Below, piece by piece: positions 34,081-47,400 of a DNA stretch of 64,000 nt. Position 1 is the stretch's first letter, and every line of letters begins with the position of its first letter. Location: NCBI GenBank assembly GCA_020650975.1, contig JAIPMN010000821.1, forward strand, positions 22,526 to 86,525, read 5' to 3'. Source of the stretch: Apostichopus californicus (lineage: Eukaryota; Echinodermata; Holothuroidea; Aspidochirotida; Stichopodidae). Under the pieces are notes generated by a model. The model searched no databases. It saw only the letters and a program-made list of their open reading frames with translations, and was not told the DNA's origin. A program made the position numbers and the translations under genes.

Positions 34081-34446
34081 GTACCGAGCAGTGGCGTAGG
34101 AAAGTACTTTTGAGTGGGGGGCTGAAGACTGATGGCCGGCCTGGGGGAGGGGTCTTTTTTTTGGAATTTTTTTGCATTTCCAGGTGGCCTCAGATGCAAT
34201 TTGGTGCAATATAGCACACTTCAACACCCACTCCATTTTGTAAATAATTTTGCATTTTCACCTGGCCTTAGATGCAAATTGGTGCTCCAAATGAGATTTT
34301 TTTCTCATTTGGAAATGAAAAAGGGGTTTTCTGACTTGCGGAGCGGGGGGGGGGGGCGGAATGATACTTCCGCCCCACCATATTTTTCACTGGGGGGGGG
34401 GCTGGCGCCCCCCAGCCCCACCGGTTCCTACGCCCTTGGTACCGAG
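34081..34446. mobile_element. hAT-like MITE with 8-bp target-site duplication
   Basis: The element spans 34089-34438 (350 bp). It starts CAGTGGCGTAGGAA and ends TTCCTACGCCCTTG, a 14-bp terminal inverted repeat with two mismatches. GTACCGAG lies immediately on both sides (34081-34088 and 34439-34446), a perfect 8-bp target duplication, the length typical of hAT transposons. It is G/C-run rich and encodes nothing. The perfect duplication argues for a fairly young insertion. Confidence 0.92.
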
Positions 34447-35335
34447 CCAAACTGAAAATATCAGAGGTAGTGAGATCTTTAGAATATTCCATAAATCAAT
34501 ACTTAGCATAATTTATCCCAGCCCCCTCCCCCAGGTCGGGAAGGGGCAGGTTGGCTTTGTGGTTTGCAAATTGAAAGAAGGGGTGGGGGCGGAGGACACA
34601 TAGACATGTACAAATATATTTGGATCATAGAAGTCGAGCTAACACGACAATTTGTTGGAAAGACAACATAACGGAACTGGTGTACGCGGTAAAAGAGCCA
34701 GTTGGTAGGCCTACATCGCATTAAATAAACTGATGAGTCTGAAACTAACTTTTCTTCGGAATTCTGACCAGTAAAAAGAAATACAAGATGATCTACAAGA
34801 CCATCGTTGTAACATATCATCGTATTTTTCCAGCTTTTGGATCAAATCATATGTAAAAATGCATATGCATACTTCTTCTGAAACTTTCCATACCATTATC
34901 CAAAACATGCTTTATACACCACAAGTTTATTTTGTGATATATTTTATTCCTTCACTTTTTTCCTCAGTGCAACTTTAAACACATTTTTGCAATGGTGTAC
35001 AACCTCCAAGCTATCATATTATTTGCAATGTACTGAAAACCATGCCACATATATCTTTCCCACTGGTGAATATATGCTATGAAATTGTTTTCTCTGACAC
35101 TGGCCTCTCGACTCTTTGCGATATACATCAAAGAAACCATAGCCGCAATGCCTGTCATTTTGTTTATTTGTTCTACGACTTCTTTTCACAATTTGACTTC
35201 GCTATTTTGCCAGAAACGATACGGTAGAAAGTGTTTATTCGAAAGTGTGTAAAAAGTTTTGAAACTCCTATCTGATTGGTTCACTACTAATGGTTATTCA
35301 TTTTTTCTCTGATATGTTTATTCATAAGGCACTTG
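34447..35335. other. Intergenic, upstream of candidate gene at 35532
   Basis: No exon or repeat recognised. The minus-strand open frames at 34503-35158 resemble no family I know. Confidence 0.45.
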
Positions 35336-35336
35336 A

Positions 35337-35396
35337 CAGCTGACAGCTGCTCACAAGGCGAAGGAGTAGGACCACATCGCATGCACCTTTTATAAA
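35337..35396 (+). promoter_or_regulatory. Candidate core promoter: paired E-boxes and TATA box
   Basis: Two CAGCTG E-boxes at 35337-35342 and 35344-35349, seven bases apart in register, then TATAAA at 35391-35396 in the context CTTTTATAAACAA. The TATA box is about 140 bp before the proposed start codon, implying a 5' UTR of roughly 110 bases. Confidence 0.5.
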
Positions 35397-35514
35397 CAAC
35401 ACAAAAGTACACACATAGACACCGCATATTGAGCCTACACTAACTTAGTAACAACTTATTCAAAAACTCAGTGGCCGAAAAACCACGGATCTTTTCTTAC
35501 AACTCGAAACCAGG

Positions 35515-35535
35515 ATGTTTTTACGAGGATCATGA
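35515..35535 (+). CDS. Upstream ORF of six codons overlapping the next start
   Basis: ATG TTT TTA CGA GGA TCA TGA (M-F-L-R-G-S-stop). Its TGA overlaps the proposed main ATG as ATGA (35532-35535), a layout that permits termination-reinitiation. Only relevant if the downstream exon is real. Confidence 0.4.
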   Translation: MFLRGS

Positions 35536-35577
35536 GGAACATTTACATACGGTTAGCAGTTTTCTCCGCCGTCTTCG
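35532..35577 (+). CDS. Candidate first coding exon, signal-peptide-like (gene unidentified)
   Basis: ATG opens MRNIYIRLAVFSAVF and ends one base into the next codon at TTCG|GTAAGTA, a strong donor in phase 1. A short basic start followed by a hydrophobic stretch fits the first half of a signal peptide. Phase-1 signal exons are typical of secreted and surface proteins built from phase 1-1 domain exons, as in the SRCR gene of this window. A TATA box and paired E-boxes lie upstream. No following exon is recognised within 28 kb, so the product cannot be named. It could also be a chance open stretch. Confidence 0.5.
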
Positions 35578-38500
35578 GTAAGTAAAATAATCGATTCCAA
35601 GTTTCGTGAGATTTTACCTTTTCACAAAATGTTACCTTGCCGAAGAGCCTTGTTAGGTCCCCTGTAACAAAGTTAGGCGTAGTATTAGTTATCACAACGG
35701 GGGTTTGATGTAGGACATTCGTGGTTATGTATGACTACTTAGTACTATTCGTGTATTCTTTTCGTGACATTAAGGTACTTGAGAGTGGAGCCAAATTGAT
35801 ATTATGAAGAAAGTTCTCTTAGTTTCGTGGTGTCCCAAACCTTTTCCATGGAAGCCAACTCGTGAACGTTGCAGTAGGCCTCTTATTAATGTTATTCTAG
35901 TAGTATTAGTATCACTGGTATAGCAGTTGTAAATAAAGCCCATTGTGGCTCACCGTAGGCTAGCGATTTAGAAATTCCTTATTTTGGCCAAAGTATGCAT
36001 GCGATGTGCTGCTTACACAGGTTTCGTTCATTGCCGGTCTTTTGCAATGGATATGTAAAACATTGGAAAAGAGGACAATTACGGCAAGTTCAGCAACCAT
36101 TCCCAAAATTGGTTTAATTGTATCAAATTCAAATGTAATTACATCTTAATGTGATAATATGTTCTTGCTCCATTAGAGTAGCAATCAAGACATGTGTGTA
36201 GTATGAAATATGTATGCCATTAAACTGGGAAATAGTTCCCAAGTGTGATAGCAGTCTGCAATTATAACTGTCATCCTTATGTTGATTTTTGTTATTCTCA
36301 CTGAGATCCAAGTGAATCAACTTTGATTGATTTTTAGTACTCTAAGTATCATGTTAGATGTCTAGATAGATTGAACTCTATGGTACACGTTGCCATTGTT
36401 TTTCTGCCTAGTTATAAGGACAATTCCAGTTTGTTGAATAATTTGATAATAGAAATATGTAGATACTATGCAAAACAGTCAAATGTATACACAAATCCAA
36501 AGATGTACCTAGAATTTTATCATACATAGAACCATGACATTTTCAGTATTTTACAAGAAACAACGTACTACATCATCCTCGATCTCACTGCTCAAAATAT
36601 GGCTGCTAAACTATTTCTCGAGTACTGCAAAACAGTGTAAAAAGTAACGAGCACAGCTGCACATGTTTTGATTACCAAATTCTAGCTAATATAATCTCAT
36701 TGCTCTTTCAAAACTGAGAGAGATCTATAATATATTAAATTTAGAAAAATTTATGGCTTTTACATATCATGTATGCTATTCCGTTGCACCTGTGAAACAG
36801 AAAGAAAGAAAGAATTTAAAGAAAGGAGGTCAGTGAAATCTCTTAACGAGTGAGAGGAAATTAAACAGGACATGATGTATTCAGACACTTTCCTCACACG
36901 TCCTCTGAGAGTAGAGAATTCGACAAGTGATTTAAGAGAGACATTCAAACTATTTTGAGAGAAAAACTTTGCAAATGAAATCTGATCTGTTGATTGTACG
37001 TACATGTTTTAAACTTGCCGATGCAATCAGGTTATTTCAGGTTTCAAGATTGGTAAAGTTTTTCCTTTCTGTGAATGTTGGATTCAGAGAAAAAAATATA
37101 TGTTGTTGTTTAGGGTATTTATGTAGATTATTCTAAGCACTAGTAATAATTTAGCCAAATAAAAAAAGAAGAAAAGTGTAGCAATGTTCTGGTTTCATTT
37201 GTAGTATAGTTTATACATCATATCATGATCATCAAGTTGTCTCTTTTGCAGAATATTTATTGATTTAACAGTGTATATCACTTACTTAGCCACATAGTTA
37301 TTCCTTACTCCATGCAAGAGTGCGTATATCTCAATCGTTTAACCTTTTAGTTTAGAGGACTGTCTACTGTACATAGCACTGTTACCGAAAGAAGTATAGC
37401 TGGGTGGAAGAAGCTGATATATTGCATACTTTAGTAATTTCTTTTATTTTAAGGTTTTTGGACTTTTTGCTGAATTTTTTTATTTAAGGGTTTTCAACTT
37501 TCTGCTGAAAGCTTTTAATTTAAGGTTTTTGAACTTATTGCTGAAAGGTTTTAATGTCAGGTTTTTAACTTTTTGCTGAAAGCTTTTGATTTAAGGTTAT
37601 TGAACTTATTGCTGAAAGTTTTACAACAATGGTGTCGTTCAGTGGTATCCTTTAACCTGAAAAGTTACACGTATTTGAATGGTTGAATAAAGATCCTTCT
37701 CAGTTCCTTTGTTAAGGATCGTATCTGTCTCTCACAATGCAGCATCTGGAAAAGCTATTTGAACTGGTTACATCAATTGATCAGGTGGGCATTTGTCTTT
37801 CAAATAGTAATCAACAGGATCAGCAAACTTTGTGGTTTTGTCAAGTTCAGAGTAAATGTAAATCTGTAGTACACAATTTATCTGGTGTTACATCTGCAAT
37901 TTATTTCTTGCCTAACTTTACTAGGGCCTTGTAACAAACAACTTGTTGGTTCAAGTATACTGTAAATAGGTATTAAAACCAGTTCCCCCATAGTGAGGGG
38001 ATTAATCTTTTGTGTGGCCAGCATCTAGAGATTTTTTTGTTAAGTTAATCCTAGAGCTACCCCTCTTAGAGCAACACCCTGACCTTACATAAACTGTGAT
38101 CTGCTCAAGGCATAAACTGTGTGGAGCTGCATTTTGTTATGGTTGGTTAAGTCTCTGCACAGTGGTAGCACAAGCTGAATGCATACATATATAGTAGAAT
38201 CTGTAGTGTCTATGCAGTGACTATTGACACATGCAGTATATATGGAAAAAGATCTCACCGAGGAGGAGAGTTTGTTAACAAATTTGTGTTCCTACAAAGA
38301 AGACCATATATAACAAAATGCATAGATTAGCAAAACTTTCTTCTTGAATAAATTTTAATAAATTTATCTACAAGGACATGTAGGCTTGTGACATGTCTCC
38401 CTTTATTGAATAAACCTTGTTTTGAGATGCACAAATTATCTTTTTTAGTGATTTTTAAAAAAGTCTGCAAATAGTTCATTAAAGATGAAAGTTCAGTGAT

Positions 38501-41500
38501 GATCTAATTATAGTGGCAATTAGAGATGTATTTTGGGGTAAAAGTCACTTCTTGTCCATATTGTGGACTACCTACAGTTTCCACTTGCCCTAAAAGCAAT
38601 TAAACATGTTTGTGTAAATCCAAGTTGGGAAACTTAACATATTTAAAGGTGCATTTACACGACACGATTTTCCTCACTATTTGTAGTGCGCGAAAGTCAT
38701 TTGGACTGAATAGTAATGGATGCACAATGCGGTAATAATATTGAAAAGCTGCTTTAAGTATTTTACAATATCATTTAAAAAACCTCTTCTTTAAGTTCCC
38801 AACTTGAAGATTTGATGAAGAGTTACATTAATGTAGTGTCATGTCTCATACATGGGTCACAAATGAGGCATGCATGAGTTTGTGAACATGTTCTTCTTTG
38901 ATGTTCTGAGTCAATACAAACTGAGTGTGAACTGTTTCTGCTTAGATTTGTTTAACATTCCATTTTTGGCTTGTGGAAGTTTGTGATATACTGTAAATGT
39001 TTTGTCAAAATATTTGAAAAAGTGTTGAACATGTGTACTATACAGTAACTGCAGTACAGTAGTTTACAAAGTATTTTAAACCAAGTCAGTAAATCTTATC
39101 AACTTCAGCAAGGTGTCTTCCTTCCTCCTGTCCTGTACCCCCAACTCCCTCTCCCCACCCCCCCCCAAAAAAAACCCTGTTAATTGAAGAGTGTGAACTA
39201 GCCATTGCTGATCTCATCAGAAATATAATGATTTTACTTCAAGCTTGAAAATTTGATAAATTGAAGTAACAGTTTGAATGAAGAATAGTTTGTCATGCCA
39301 CTTTCGCGGAAATTTTGGCATAGTTTTTTTCTTCTTTTCTTTTAATTTCTCTCAAGTCACAATTATGTATCATTCCTAGCTGTTTCATGGTTAATATATA
39401 TGTGCCCCCATTCCCTCATACTATAATAATATCCAATTCTCTCTCCTACGGGTAACTAACCTCAAATGAATTTAATAATAAAATTGCACATCAAACTTAC
39501 CAATATACCGAAAGTGGTGGTACCGCAAATTCCCCTTTTCCTTTCTTTATATGTTTGATCAATTTTGATCCTAGCATGAGACATTGACCTCTAAGTGTTT
39601 ACATTACAGTTCTGAAAATTAATAGTAATTGTTTCAAGTTGTCCCAGAGAATCATAATTTGTCAGAGGAATACTACACGATTTTGTAGGGGAAAAAAATT
39701 GAAAAGAAAAAAGATTTCAATGCATATGACCTCCTGTTTAGCCTGAGAGTATAGTTGCTCAAGGGACTTAGTCAAATTGAATTGTAATGGCTTACATGTG
39801 AGTAGTTACATTGATGGCACTATACCACTGATCTCAGAAGTAGGGTAGAGTAAATCAACAGAAAAATGACTTCTTGAATTTAGGCTCAGATAGCAAACAA
39901 TTATAGGTTAGATCAGATTCCAGCCAGTGAGTGACCTCTGGAATAGGAAAGTCCAGTATTCTAGCCTCAAGTTCTGTAAGCTCTCCAGGCATATTTTGTT
40001 GGCTGTGGTCCATGTTTAGCTACATCATTGCTGTGGAGGGGTGGGGGAGTGGGGGGGGGGAGGGGAGGGGATGCTAGTTAGAAATCACAGTGCCTTGAAA
40101 CAAAGTCAAGAAGCCAGGCATCATCACAGCTCAATTTCTTGCTGGTCATCCAAACTTGATGTAAAATTCACTTTTCCTTTTAAGTCTGAAGCAGTTCTTT
40201 GCAATTACTGGCAGTTTTCCTTAAATACAATAGCCACTGTATGTTAACTTTCTGTTCTCTCCCGAACCCATCCTCCCCATACCCATCCTCCCCTACACCT
40301 AAATATATTTCCATTGGCCAAATTGACCTCAGAAGAGTCTGATCGATGCATGTGTGGGGGGGGGGGGAGGGAAGGAGAGTAACAGAATAGGGGTGTGTGT
40401 TTAATAATCTAGGACTATATTTATCACATGACAATAAATACAGTCGTTATGGCGGCTATATATATTTATTATCAGTGCATAACATTCCAAATATTCAGTT
40501 CAGTGTTGTAAGATTTGTGCTCGTTGAATCTGTCGTTCATTGGCATTTACCACTAAAATGAAAAAAAGGAAAAACTTGAATTTCTTATAAAAAACATTTT
40601 GAAAACTGAAATCATTTGAGTCGGAATTATAATCATTCATGACAAATCCTACATAAGTAGGAATCTTACCCGATCGATGGTCTCCCGTGAATATTTCTAG
40701 CTGTTTATGGAACTAGCTGTTCCCACAAAAAGTGGAGTTGGTGCTACAGATGGCCAAGATACAAACTTCCAGTACTTTCTCATTACGATGATAAGTACAC
40801 TTCTTCCATACAGCACTTTGATTGATGAAATTGTTGAACTTCACCAAAGGTCAAGGTTTGCGTGCTACATCTGACTAAGACTCTATTGATCCTCAGACTA
40901 AAGTAGAAACAAACAAGAGTGAAAAATAAGCTCAGTTTACTACTGTAACTTCCTGCCTTTTCACTCCTCCCGTGACATGTACCTTGTGAGGTGGTGGTGT
41001 TGTTTTGGAAAACACAACTCTGTTCCTTTCATCCGATAATTTCAAGCCCTGGAGTTTCGTATCTTGTCTGTGTGGGTATTGTGCGGAAGGACAATACAGT
41101 TTTAAAAAAGGACAATGTACGTTCTAGCTTTGTTTAGTTTATCGTAAGTTGATTTAGAAACTTTGAGCAAAATGTAAAAAAGATGTGCGGTTTAAAGAAC
41201 CTCATATTATAACAGAACTTAACAAAATGTAGAAAAAAACTTGTTTGTGCTGACTCAGGAAGAGGAAGATAATTACTCAAGATTGTATCTTTGATCCTTT
41301 GGGTTCAATTCTGTTTTGTTAGAACTTACTTAGACATTTTGGCAACAGTTTTGACAAATGTTGAAACGAGGATAAATTGATTGTTATTTGTTTTTGATTA
41401 CATAAACAGTACATACATGTATGTCTTATGTGTTACCTTGCATCAGACTAACTTAGTAAAGAGATCCTGTGTAATTGGCTTGAATTTTAGCATGCTAAAA

Positions 41501-42769
41501 ATTGATAAATGTTTTCAGAAGTTCTTTTTTCAGCAAGAGTGCATTGGTTGTGAGGAGGCAGGTAAGCAAGGAAGTTAAGCAATCTTCAGGAGCCTGGAAG
41601 TTCTGACCCTCAAAATTATGTACAGACATTGTCGGTTGTTTATGCCTCTGTGTTTATGCCTCTGTACGTACTACGTAGTTTGACGATCGAAAAATGGTTT
41701 AGTGGTGGCAAGTGTGAAATACTTTTTGAAGTTTGAATATGAGTGTCCAATATAAGAAATTATAGAATGTTTGGGGAGCAATACTGTTGTCGTACATACT
41801 TCCCCCTCATCACCTCCCCCTCCATACACTTTGAAAATGTCCCCTCCCCACCCTCCCTCCTTGAAAAGGTAGTTTGCCTTGTATTTGTACTGTTAGTGGA
41901 CACGCCCCTTGTTTAAATTTAGACATGAACTTGTGGTTAAGTCTCTTGCTACATTGCCACCACTCACCGATATACATGTACAGTATATAAATAAAAAAAA
42001 CGAAAGAAATTGTTCAACTAATCAATCAAACCTTTTGAAAAATTGAGATTGTGTGGGAAAGGTAACTTTTGATCCATTATACTATATTAGACTGTGTTTC
42101 TATATTGTTCTAAGTAAACTTCTTTTTTTGGTTTACTGTCACCTGGAGGGTTTTTTCTTTACAAGTCTCGATTGCGTAGATCTGTTTGTTCTGATAGAGT
42201 AAAACTCGGGCGGTTCTCTGACAACTTTTCCGTAACAATAGACGGTCTCGGGAACAAAAAGAGCCTTGCTGGAACAGGTCAGGTTTGGTCGGTCGTTATG
42301 TGCCGTCACCAATTTTAAAAAGAGAATATAGTATTAACAATTATTGAATGAGAATCCATCACTAAGCTTTGAAAGTTAGAAGAAGAAAAGAGATTCGAAA
42401 AAGCCGATCCAATAAGCCCATTGATACTCTTGAAAGCATTGTCAAAAGCCAACAACCTGTACAAAATTTTTTTTACTACACCTTTTTTTTCTTTTTTTTT
42501 CTTTCTTTTTTCTAAGCGTTCATTGATTACAAAGTACAATGGGAGAGTAGAAAAAAGCAAACAGATCTGGTGATTCGCACGCAACTCTACAACTTCGTTT
42601 GTGGTCTCAATAAACAAGGACCTACACGAAGATGTGAATGCACTCTTTAAAAATAGCACTATACCGCTGGAGTTGACATGAATTGCGAACTGCTCTATAT
42701 ACCAACATAGAGAGAAAAGTGAAGCATTTTGTTACATTCGGATTTCAGAAAACTTTTTTTCATTGCAAG
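35578..42769 (+). other. Non-coding stretch, probable long first intron (proximal part)
   Basis: AT-rich sequence with short random open frames only. Contains the 36-bp tandem repeat at 37452-37623 and scattered G/C runs. If the 35532 exon is real, this is the start of its first intron. Confidence 0.45.
37452..37623. repeat. 36-bp tandem repeat, about five copies
   Basis: Imperfect units of the form AAGGTTTTTGAACTTATTGC followed by TGAAAGCTTTTAATTT. Confidence 0.9.
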
Positions 42770-42770
42770 C

Positions 42771-42933
42771 AGGCATGAGCTTCTTCCGCGAATTCGCGGA
42801 ATATCTGTGATTTCTTTTCTACCTCGGGGACAAAAACTATTATCCTAACACACTGTAGCATATGCAAACTGGAGCCTATACCGCAATTTTTGCAAAGTTC
42901 TGTGATTTTTTTTTTACCCCAGGCTCATCCCTG
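42771..42933 (+). mobile_element. Small inverted-repeat DNA element, short copy
   Basis: Same termini as the element at 26348 ((C)AGGCATGAGC and GCTCATCCCTG). TGCAAGC lies directly on both sides (42764-42770 and 42934-42940), a likely target duplication. Internally deleted by about 100 bp relative to the longer copy. Non-coding. Confidence 0.82.
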
Positions 42934-44311
42934 TGCAAGCGAATGATTGAAAGACAGCTCGCACTGTACCACATACTGCGTAAAAACTTGGCTGGGTTTA
43001 CCGATAACAAAATCTTCCCACAGTAATTAATTATACACTGGTCTATGAGTCAGTCATTCCTGTGACCTGTGGACGAAACCGTGCATCCTTTAGTATTGGC
43101 AAGGCTTCAGAATTATATCAAAAATGTACATATAAAGTGTGAGAAACTGTATTTTAATTGACATTTTTCTTACTTTTCCCATTCATGGTAGACATAATAT
43201 TTTTAATTTAAATCCCTTGTTTTTTGAGGGGTGGGAAATTTTTGGGGGGTGGGGGTTATGGGGGGGGTGGCAATGGGAGGATGGATGGGTCAATGGGTTT
43301 GATTAGAATAGCAGGAAATGTACTGTCACAACCAACCTGAACCAAGTGATGCCATGTTTGCTTGTGATGACAAGTTGTTTAGTCCTTTAATATATGAACA
43401 CTGGATTATAACTTTGTGATATTATTTAACCCAAGCCACAAAATATTCTAAAATGGATCTGGTTTACTGCAAGTGGTTCAAACAGCTGACTATCTTCCCA
43501 AGCATAAGAAGGTTAATTAAATCAGCCAGACTTAAAAAAAAGCTTTTGTGTGCAAAGGAAGGTATTAATGTTAAAAAAGGTCAAAGTTTAGTGAAACTTT
43601 TTCTTTGTGCAATAGATCACCGTGTAGGTCATGCCTAATTTTAATAATTCCTCGTGGAATGATGATGGACCAAATGTCGTAAACTATGTATATACCAGAT
43701 TAAATTTTCATAATAAATTGAAAGTTTGCATGTGGTAACAATCTTTTATGATGTCGTCTTCTTCATATATGATTTCATAAATTTTGTAAAGTGAATTGCA
43801 TGGTTTGAACAGTGTCCATTTCAGATGACTATGTGCATAGCAGATCTATACTTTGGAATCGGTTGATAAGACAATTCGATGTACCCCTAAAACATGACTA
43901 GCCAGAGGGTATGCATAGTTGTGGCATGACACCTTGAAGCACCCACACACATCCACCAAGCCCACCTCCTTCGTTTCTTAAAATCACGATTGGTAGAGAA
44001 AGCCCTCCAGACAGGAAAATATGACAGAAAGTTTGCCTCCTTTAATTCCTCTGTGTTTTTCTAAATTAAAATCTGTTCATGATTTACTGACATATACCTA
44101 AAATCTAAATTGTCAGTTTTTTTTCAGTTCCTGAAGGGAGTAGGCAGATTTCCTATCTATAGGGTCTTTCATGGAAATTGAGCTACAACCACAAATAATT
44201 TTTGTGGATCTTACATTCCACTATATATTTTCCCTTCTATCTTGGACAAAATTAATTAACCTTCTCCTTTGTACAGTTAACTTTGTAAATTAAAAGTCTG
44301 AATTGTCAGTT

Positions 44312-44420
44312 TTAGTGTGTTCCTCTCTTACCTGTCCCCACTCTACTTCTGCACTTTCCTATCTACCTAAAATACTTGACTGGAAAAATGTTTTAGCACT
44401 GTGCCCCCCAGCCCCCTATT
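44312..44420 (+). repeat. Dispersed C/T-rich repeat, copy 1
   Basis: CTCCTCTCTTACCTGTCCCC-like start, then CTGCACTTTCCTATCTACCT, then a TTTTAGCACTGTGCCCCCC end. Shared with 57594-57692 and, more weakly, 63608-63715. Family unknown to me. Confidence 0.65.
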
Positions 44421-47400
44421 CCCAACTACTACAAAGATATTTGTGGATTCTTTTCTTCCAACAAATTTCTTCACTTTGTTATACTATGGTGATGATTATA
44501 TTTTTGCTTAGAGCTCTAACATCCAGAACCATTTTCCTATCACCTTCTCTTAAAGCAAACTTTCCATTTCATTTTCCATCTATTTCAAGTTTTGGGGAGA
44601 ATGATAGTAGTGCTAATGTATTCCGAAGTCGTCATACGGTACAGGCTTTAATACATGTCTGATGTGAATTTGGTGTACTGTTAACCGTAACTGATTTTAT
44701 CTTTGTACTTTACCCTGGGAGCCAGCAGTGATTGAGGATCAAGAAAATCAATAAACAAATAAATCATGTTTTCATATAATGTTTCAGTCTTGACTGTTAC
44801 ATATAACATACTTTATCTATCATTCCATGTTTACACTCATGTTTCCTCAAGCGGTTTCCACCTTCCCTCAGTTACAGTTGGGGGGATCTTCTTGCCAAAA
44901 ATTTACCTTTTATTTCATCAATAGGTTCTTATTTCAGATCAATCAGTGAAAACAGCTCCTTGGGACTAACTGCCACATTTTGCTCCATTTTGTTTCTTTT
45001 CACATACCTCAGTATATTTCTTCTTTTTTTCAATTGCTCTGTGTTAAAATGTTACATACTCTGGGCAGCAACTTTTTATCTGCGACATTGGGGTTGTTCT
45101 TTTCATCCCAACAGGGTTGGGGTGGGGGGGGGGGCGGGTTAGATGGAGAAGACACGCCATCATCCACCAATTTTAAGTTCTAGGACCTTACTCACCACTG
45201 CACTTGATTTTATCTTTTCAAACACTCAGGCATGGGAAACAAAATTGATAGATAATTTGACAATAAATTTGCCTGGAGGGTAGAAGAAGAAAAAAATTGT
45301 TCTAGGTTTCACCTGTTTTGTCATGACACAAGGGTAACAAAAGTGTTCTCAGTAACTAGAATATATATATTTATAAATATTTAGTGATATAGGTCTGCCC
45401 TCTCCCAGGTCAGTGCTGAAGTAATGGATCATGTTTTTGATACAATATTTGGGGATTCTTTGGAGTACTTAAAATGTACCCTAACACTGATCCAGTTTCT
45501 ATATTTTTTTTCACATAACCTATAAACAAATCTGACAAGTTAACTCCAAATATTTTTGCAACCATGGGACAATGACTCTCTATTGGAAATCATATTTTGC
45601 CTTGGGAATGAAAACCCTCCCTGGATTGATGTATGGTAGGTTAAGGTCAAAGGTTGACTTTATTGTTTGGAGGAGGTTTCACTTAAATACCCTGGCCTGA
45701 AGTGGCCCAAAGGGCTTGGTACTAGGATGTTTTGAAAAATGCTGTAAATGAAAAGGCAAAAAAAAATAGCTCAGCATTTTCTACAGGTAAAAATAATCGA
45801 GACTTTTTGGAGTAAGTATACCTCCCTGTACTGTACACAAAGTTTGAAAATCATACAAAAATAAAAATAATCCTGATAATTTTGAGCATGTGTGGATTTT
45901 CTTAAGTTGTCCAAGCAATCTGCGCCCACAGTCCAAGTCCCAAAAACTGATCCTGCTTTTGCTGTAGCGTTAATAGCCCCGTGATTAGTTCTACTTCTTT
46001 GATTACCGTCAGAAATTTTGTAAATTGGTCTTAAATTACCAGAAAATTACCCCCTCCACAATTTTCTCCACATGTCTTGGTCTACAGTTTTGCAAGCTTG
46101 GCCATTTTAAGATAGGTGGAGGGCTTTGAGCCATTATCGTCAAATTTGACTTAAATTTACCACTTTGTTTGGTTGCAGAAAGAAAGAGGTATCGTATACA
46201 TTGAGGCCAAATTACTTTGTAGAAAATCCACTCTATTGGTGATGGAATGCAGAGTATAATTTGGTATTTTTTTTCAAAGTTTGTGGTAGCAGTTTTGAAA
46301 GTTCTGAAATTTGTCTCCTATAAAATACTGTGTGGTTACGGTGTACAAAAACTACTATGCATCTGTGCACTTAGATAGCAGTTTGAACTTTTTGCATAGC
46401 ATTTTACGATGCGATACTTGGATAAATTATTCTCTGAGACTGTAGTAATTAAATACTTAATTTAAGGTCATTTGGAGTCATCAGAGGTCAAATCGTGAAA
46501 CCCTTGTAAACATGTACACCCTCACGATACATTATGTCAGATTCATGAAGAAAACTGCTCATGTTACATCATCAAAACCACAATGCAATTTTGCATTCTG
46601 GTTTCCTTTTATAGTTATGATCAGTTGAAAGTAACCTGTTCTTTTAAATTTAATTCACTTAACCTAAAATTTTGAGGAAAAAAAAAGAAACTCTGAGGAC
46701 CTGTTGCTCTTTCAAATTGACATAAAGTTAATGACAAAATTATTTTCGCTTTCCAGATCGACATTCAGAAATGTATGTGTCTACAGTACTTTTACAGTCT
46801 TAAATTTTTTGTAATGTCACCACTGAGCCACTGAAACATTCTAGCAAAATGCTAGAAAAGCTTCTAGAACAGTTATATTGCATTCGAGATTTGAAATGCA
46901 CCGCCATTGTACTGAGTCATCCATTAACTCCTCAAAAAAAAAGAAGAAAAAAAGTGCCTCAACTATTTTTCCTTATCATGTGGACACTCCTTATAGATCA
47001 GCACGTATGTAATGGGTATCCTTTGCAACTGGGAGCAAAAATTCCTTGCAATTTGCAAAAGCCCTTAGGAATTTTCAGCCTATTGAAGGATCCTTTTCGG
47101 GGTTTTGTGCAGATAGTGTCAGTGGCAGTCAGGTGTAGCAGGGGGATATTATTCATCCTTTTGGGTTTTTTTCTTCTTCTTTTTCGGGGTGGCTTTGTCC
47201 GCTTTGAGAATAGGCTGTTACAGTAGAATCAAGAGAGGCCACAACTTGTGCTGCCCGTTGTGAAAATAGTGTGAAACCACAGTGTGAATAGAGGCATTGT
47301 GTACGTATCTAGCCCCGTTTGCAAATGGTCAAAAAAGAAAAAAGAAGGGTTGACTTGTGATGGGATATATGGAATAGATACTTATAGATATATATAGGTG

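Noticed and set aside
33925-34603. Several open frames on both strands
   Set aside because: They overlap the 350-bp MITE and its G/C runs and have no protein features.
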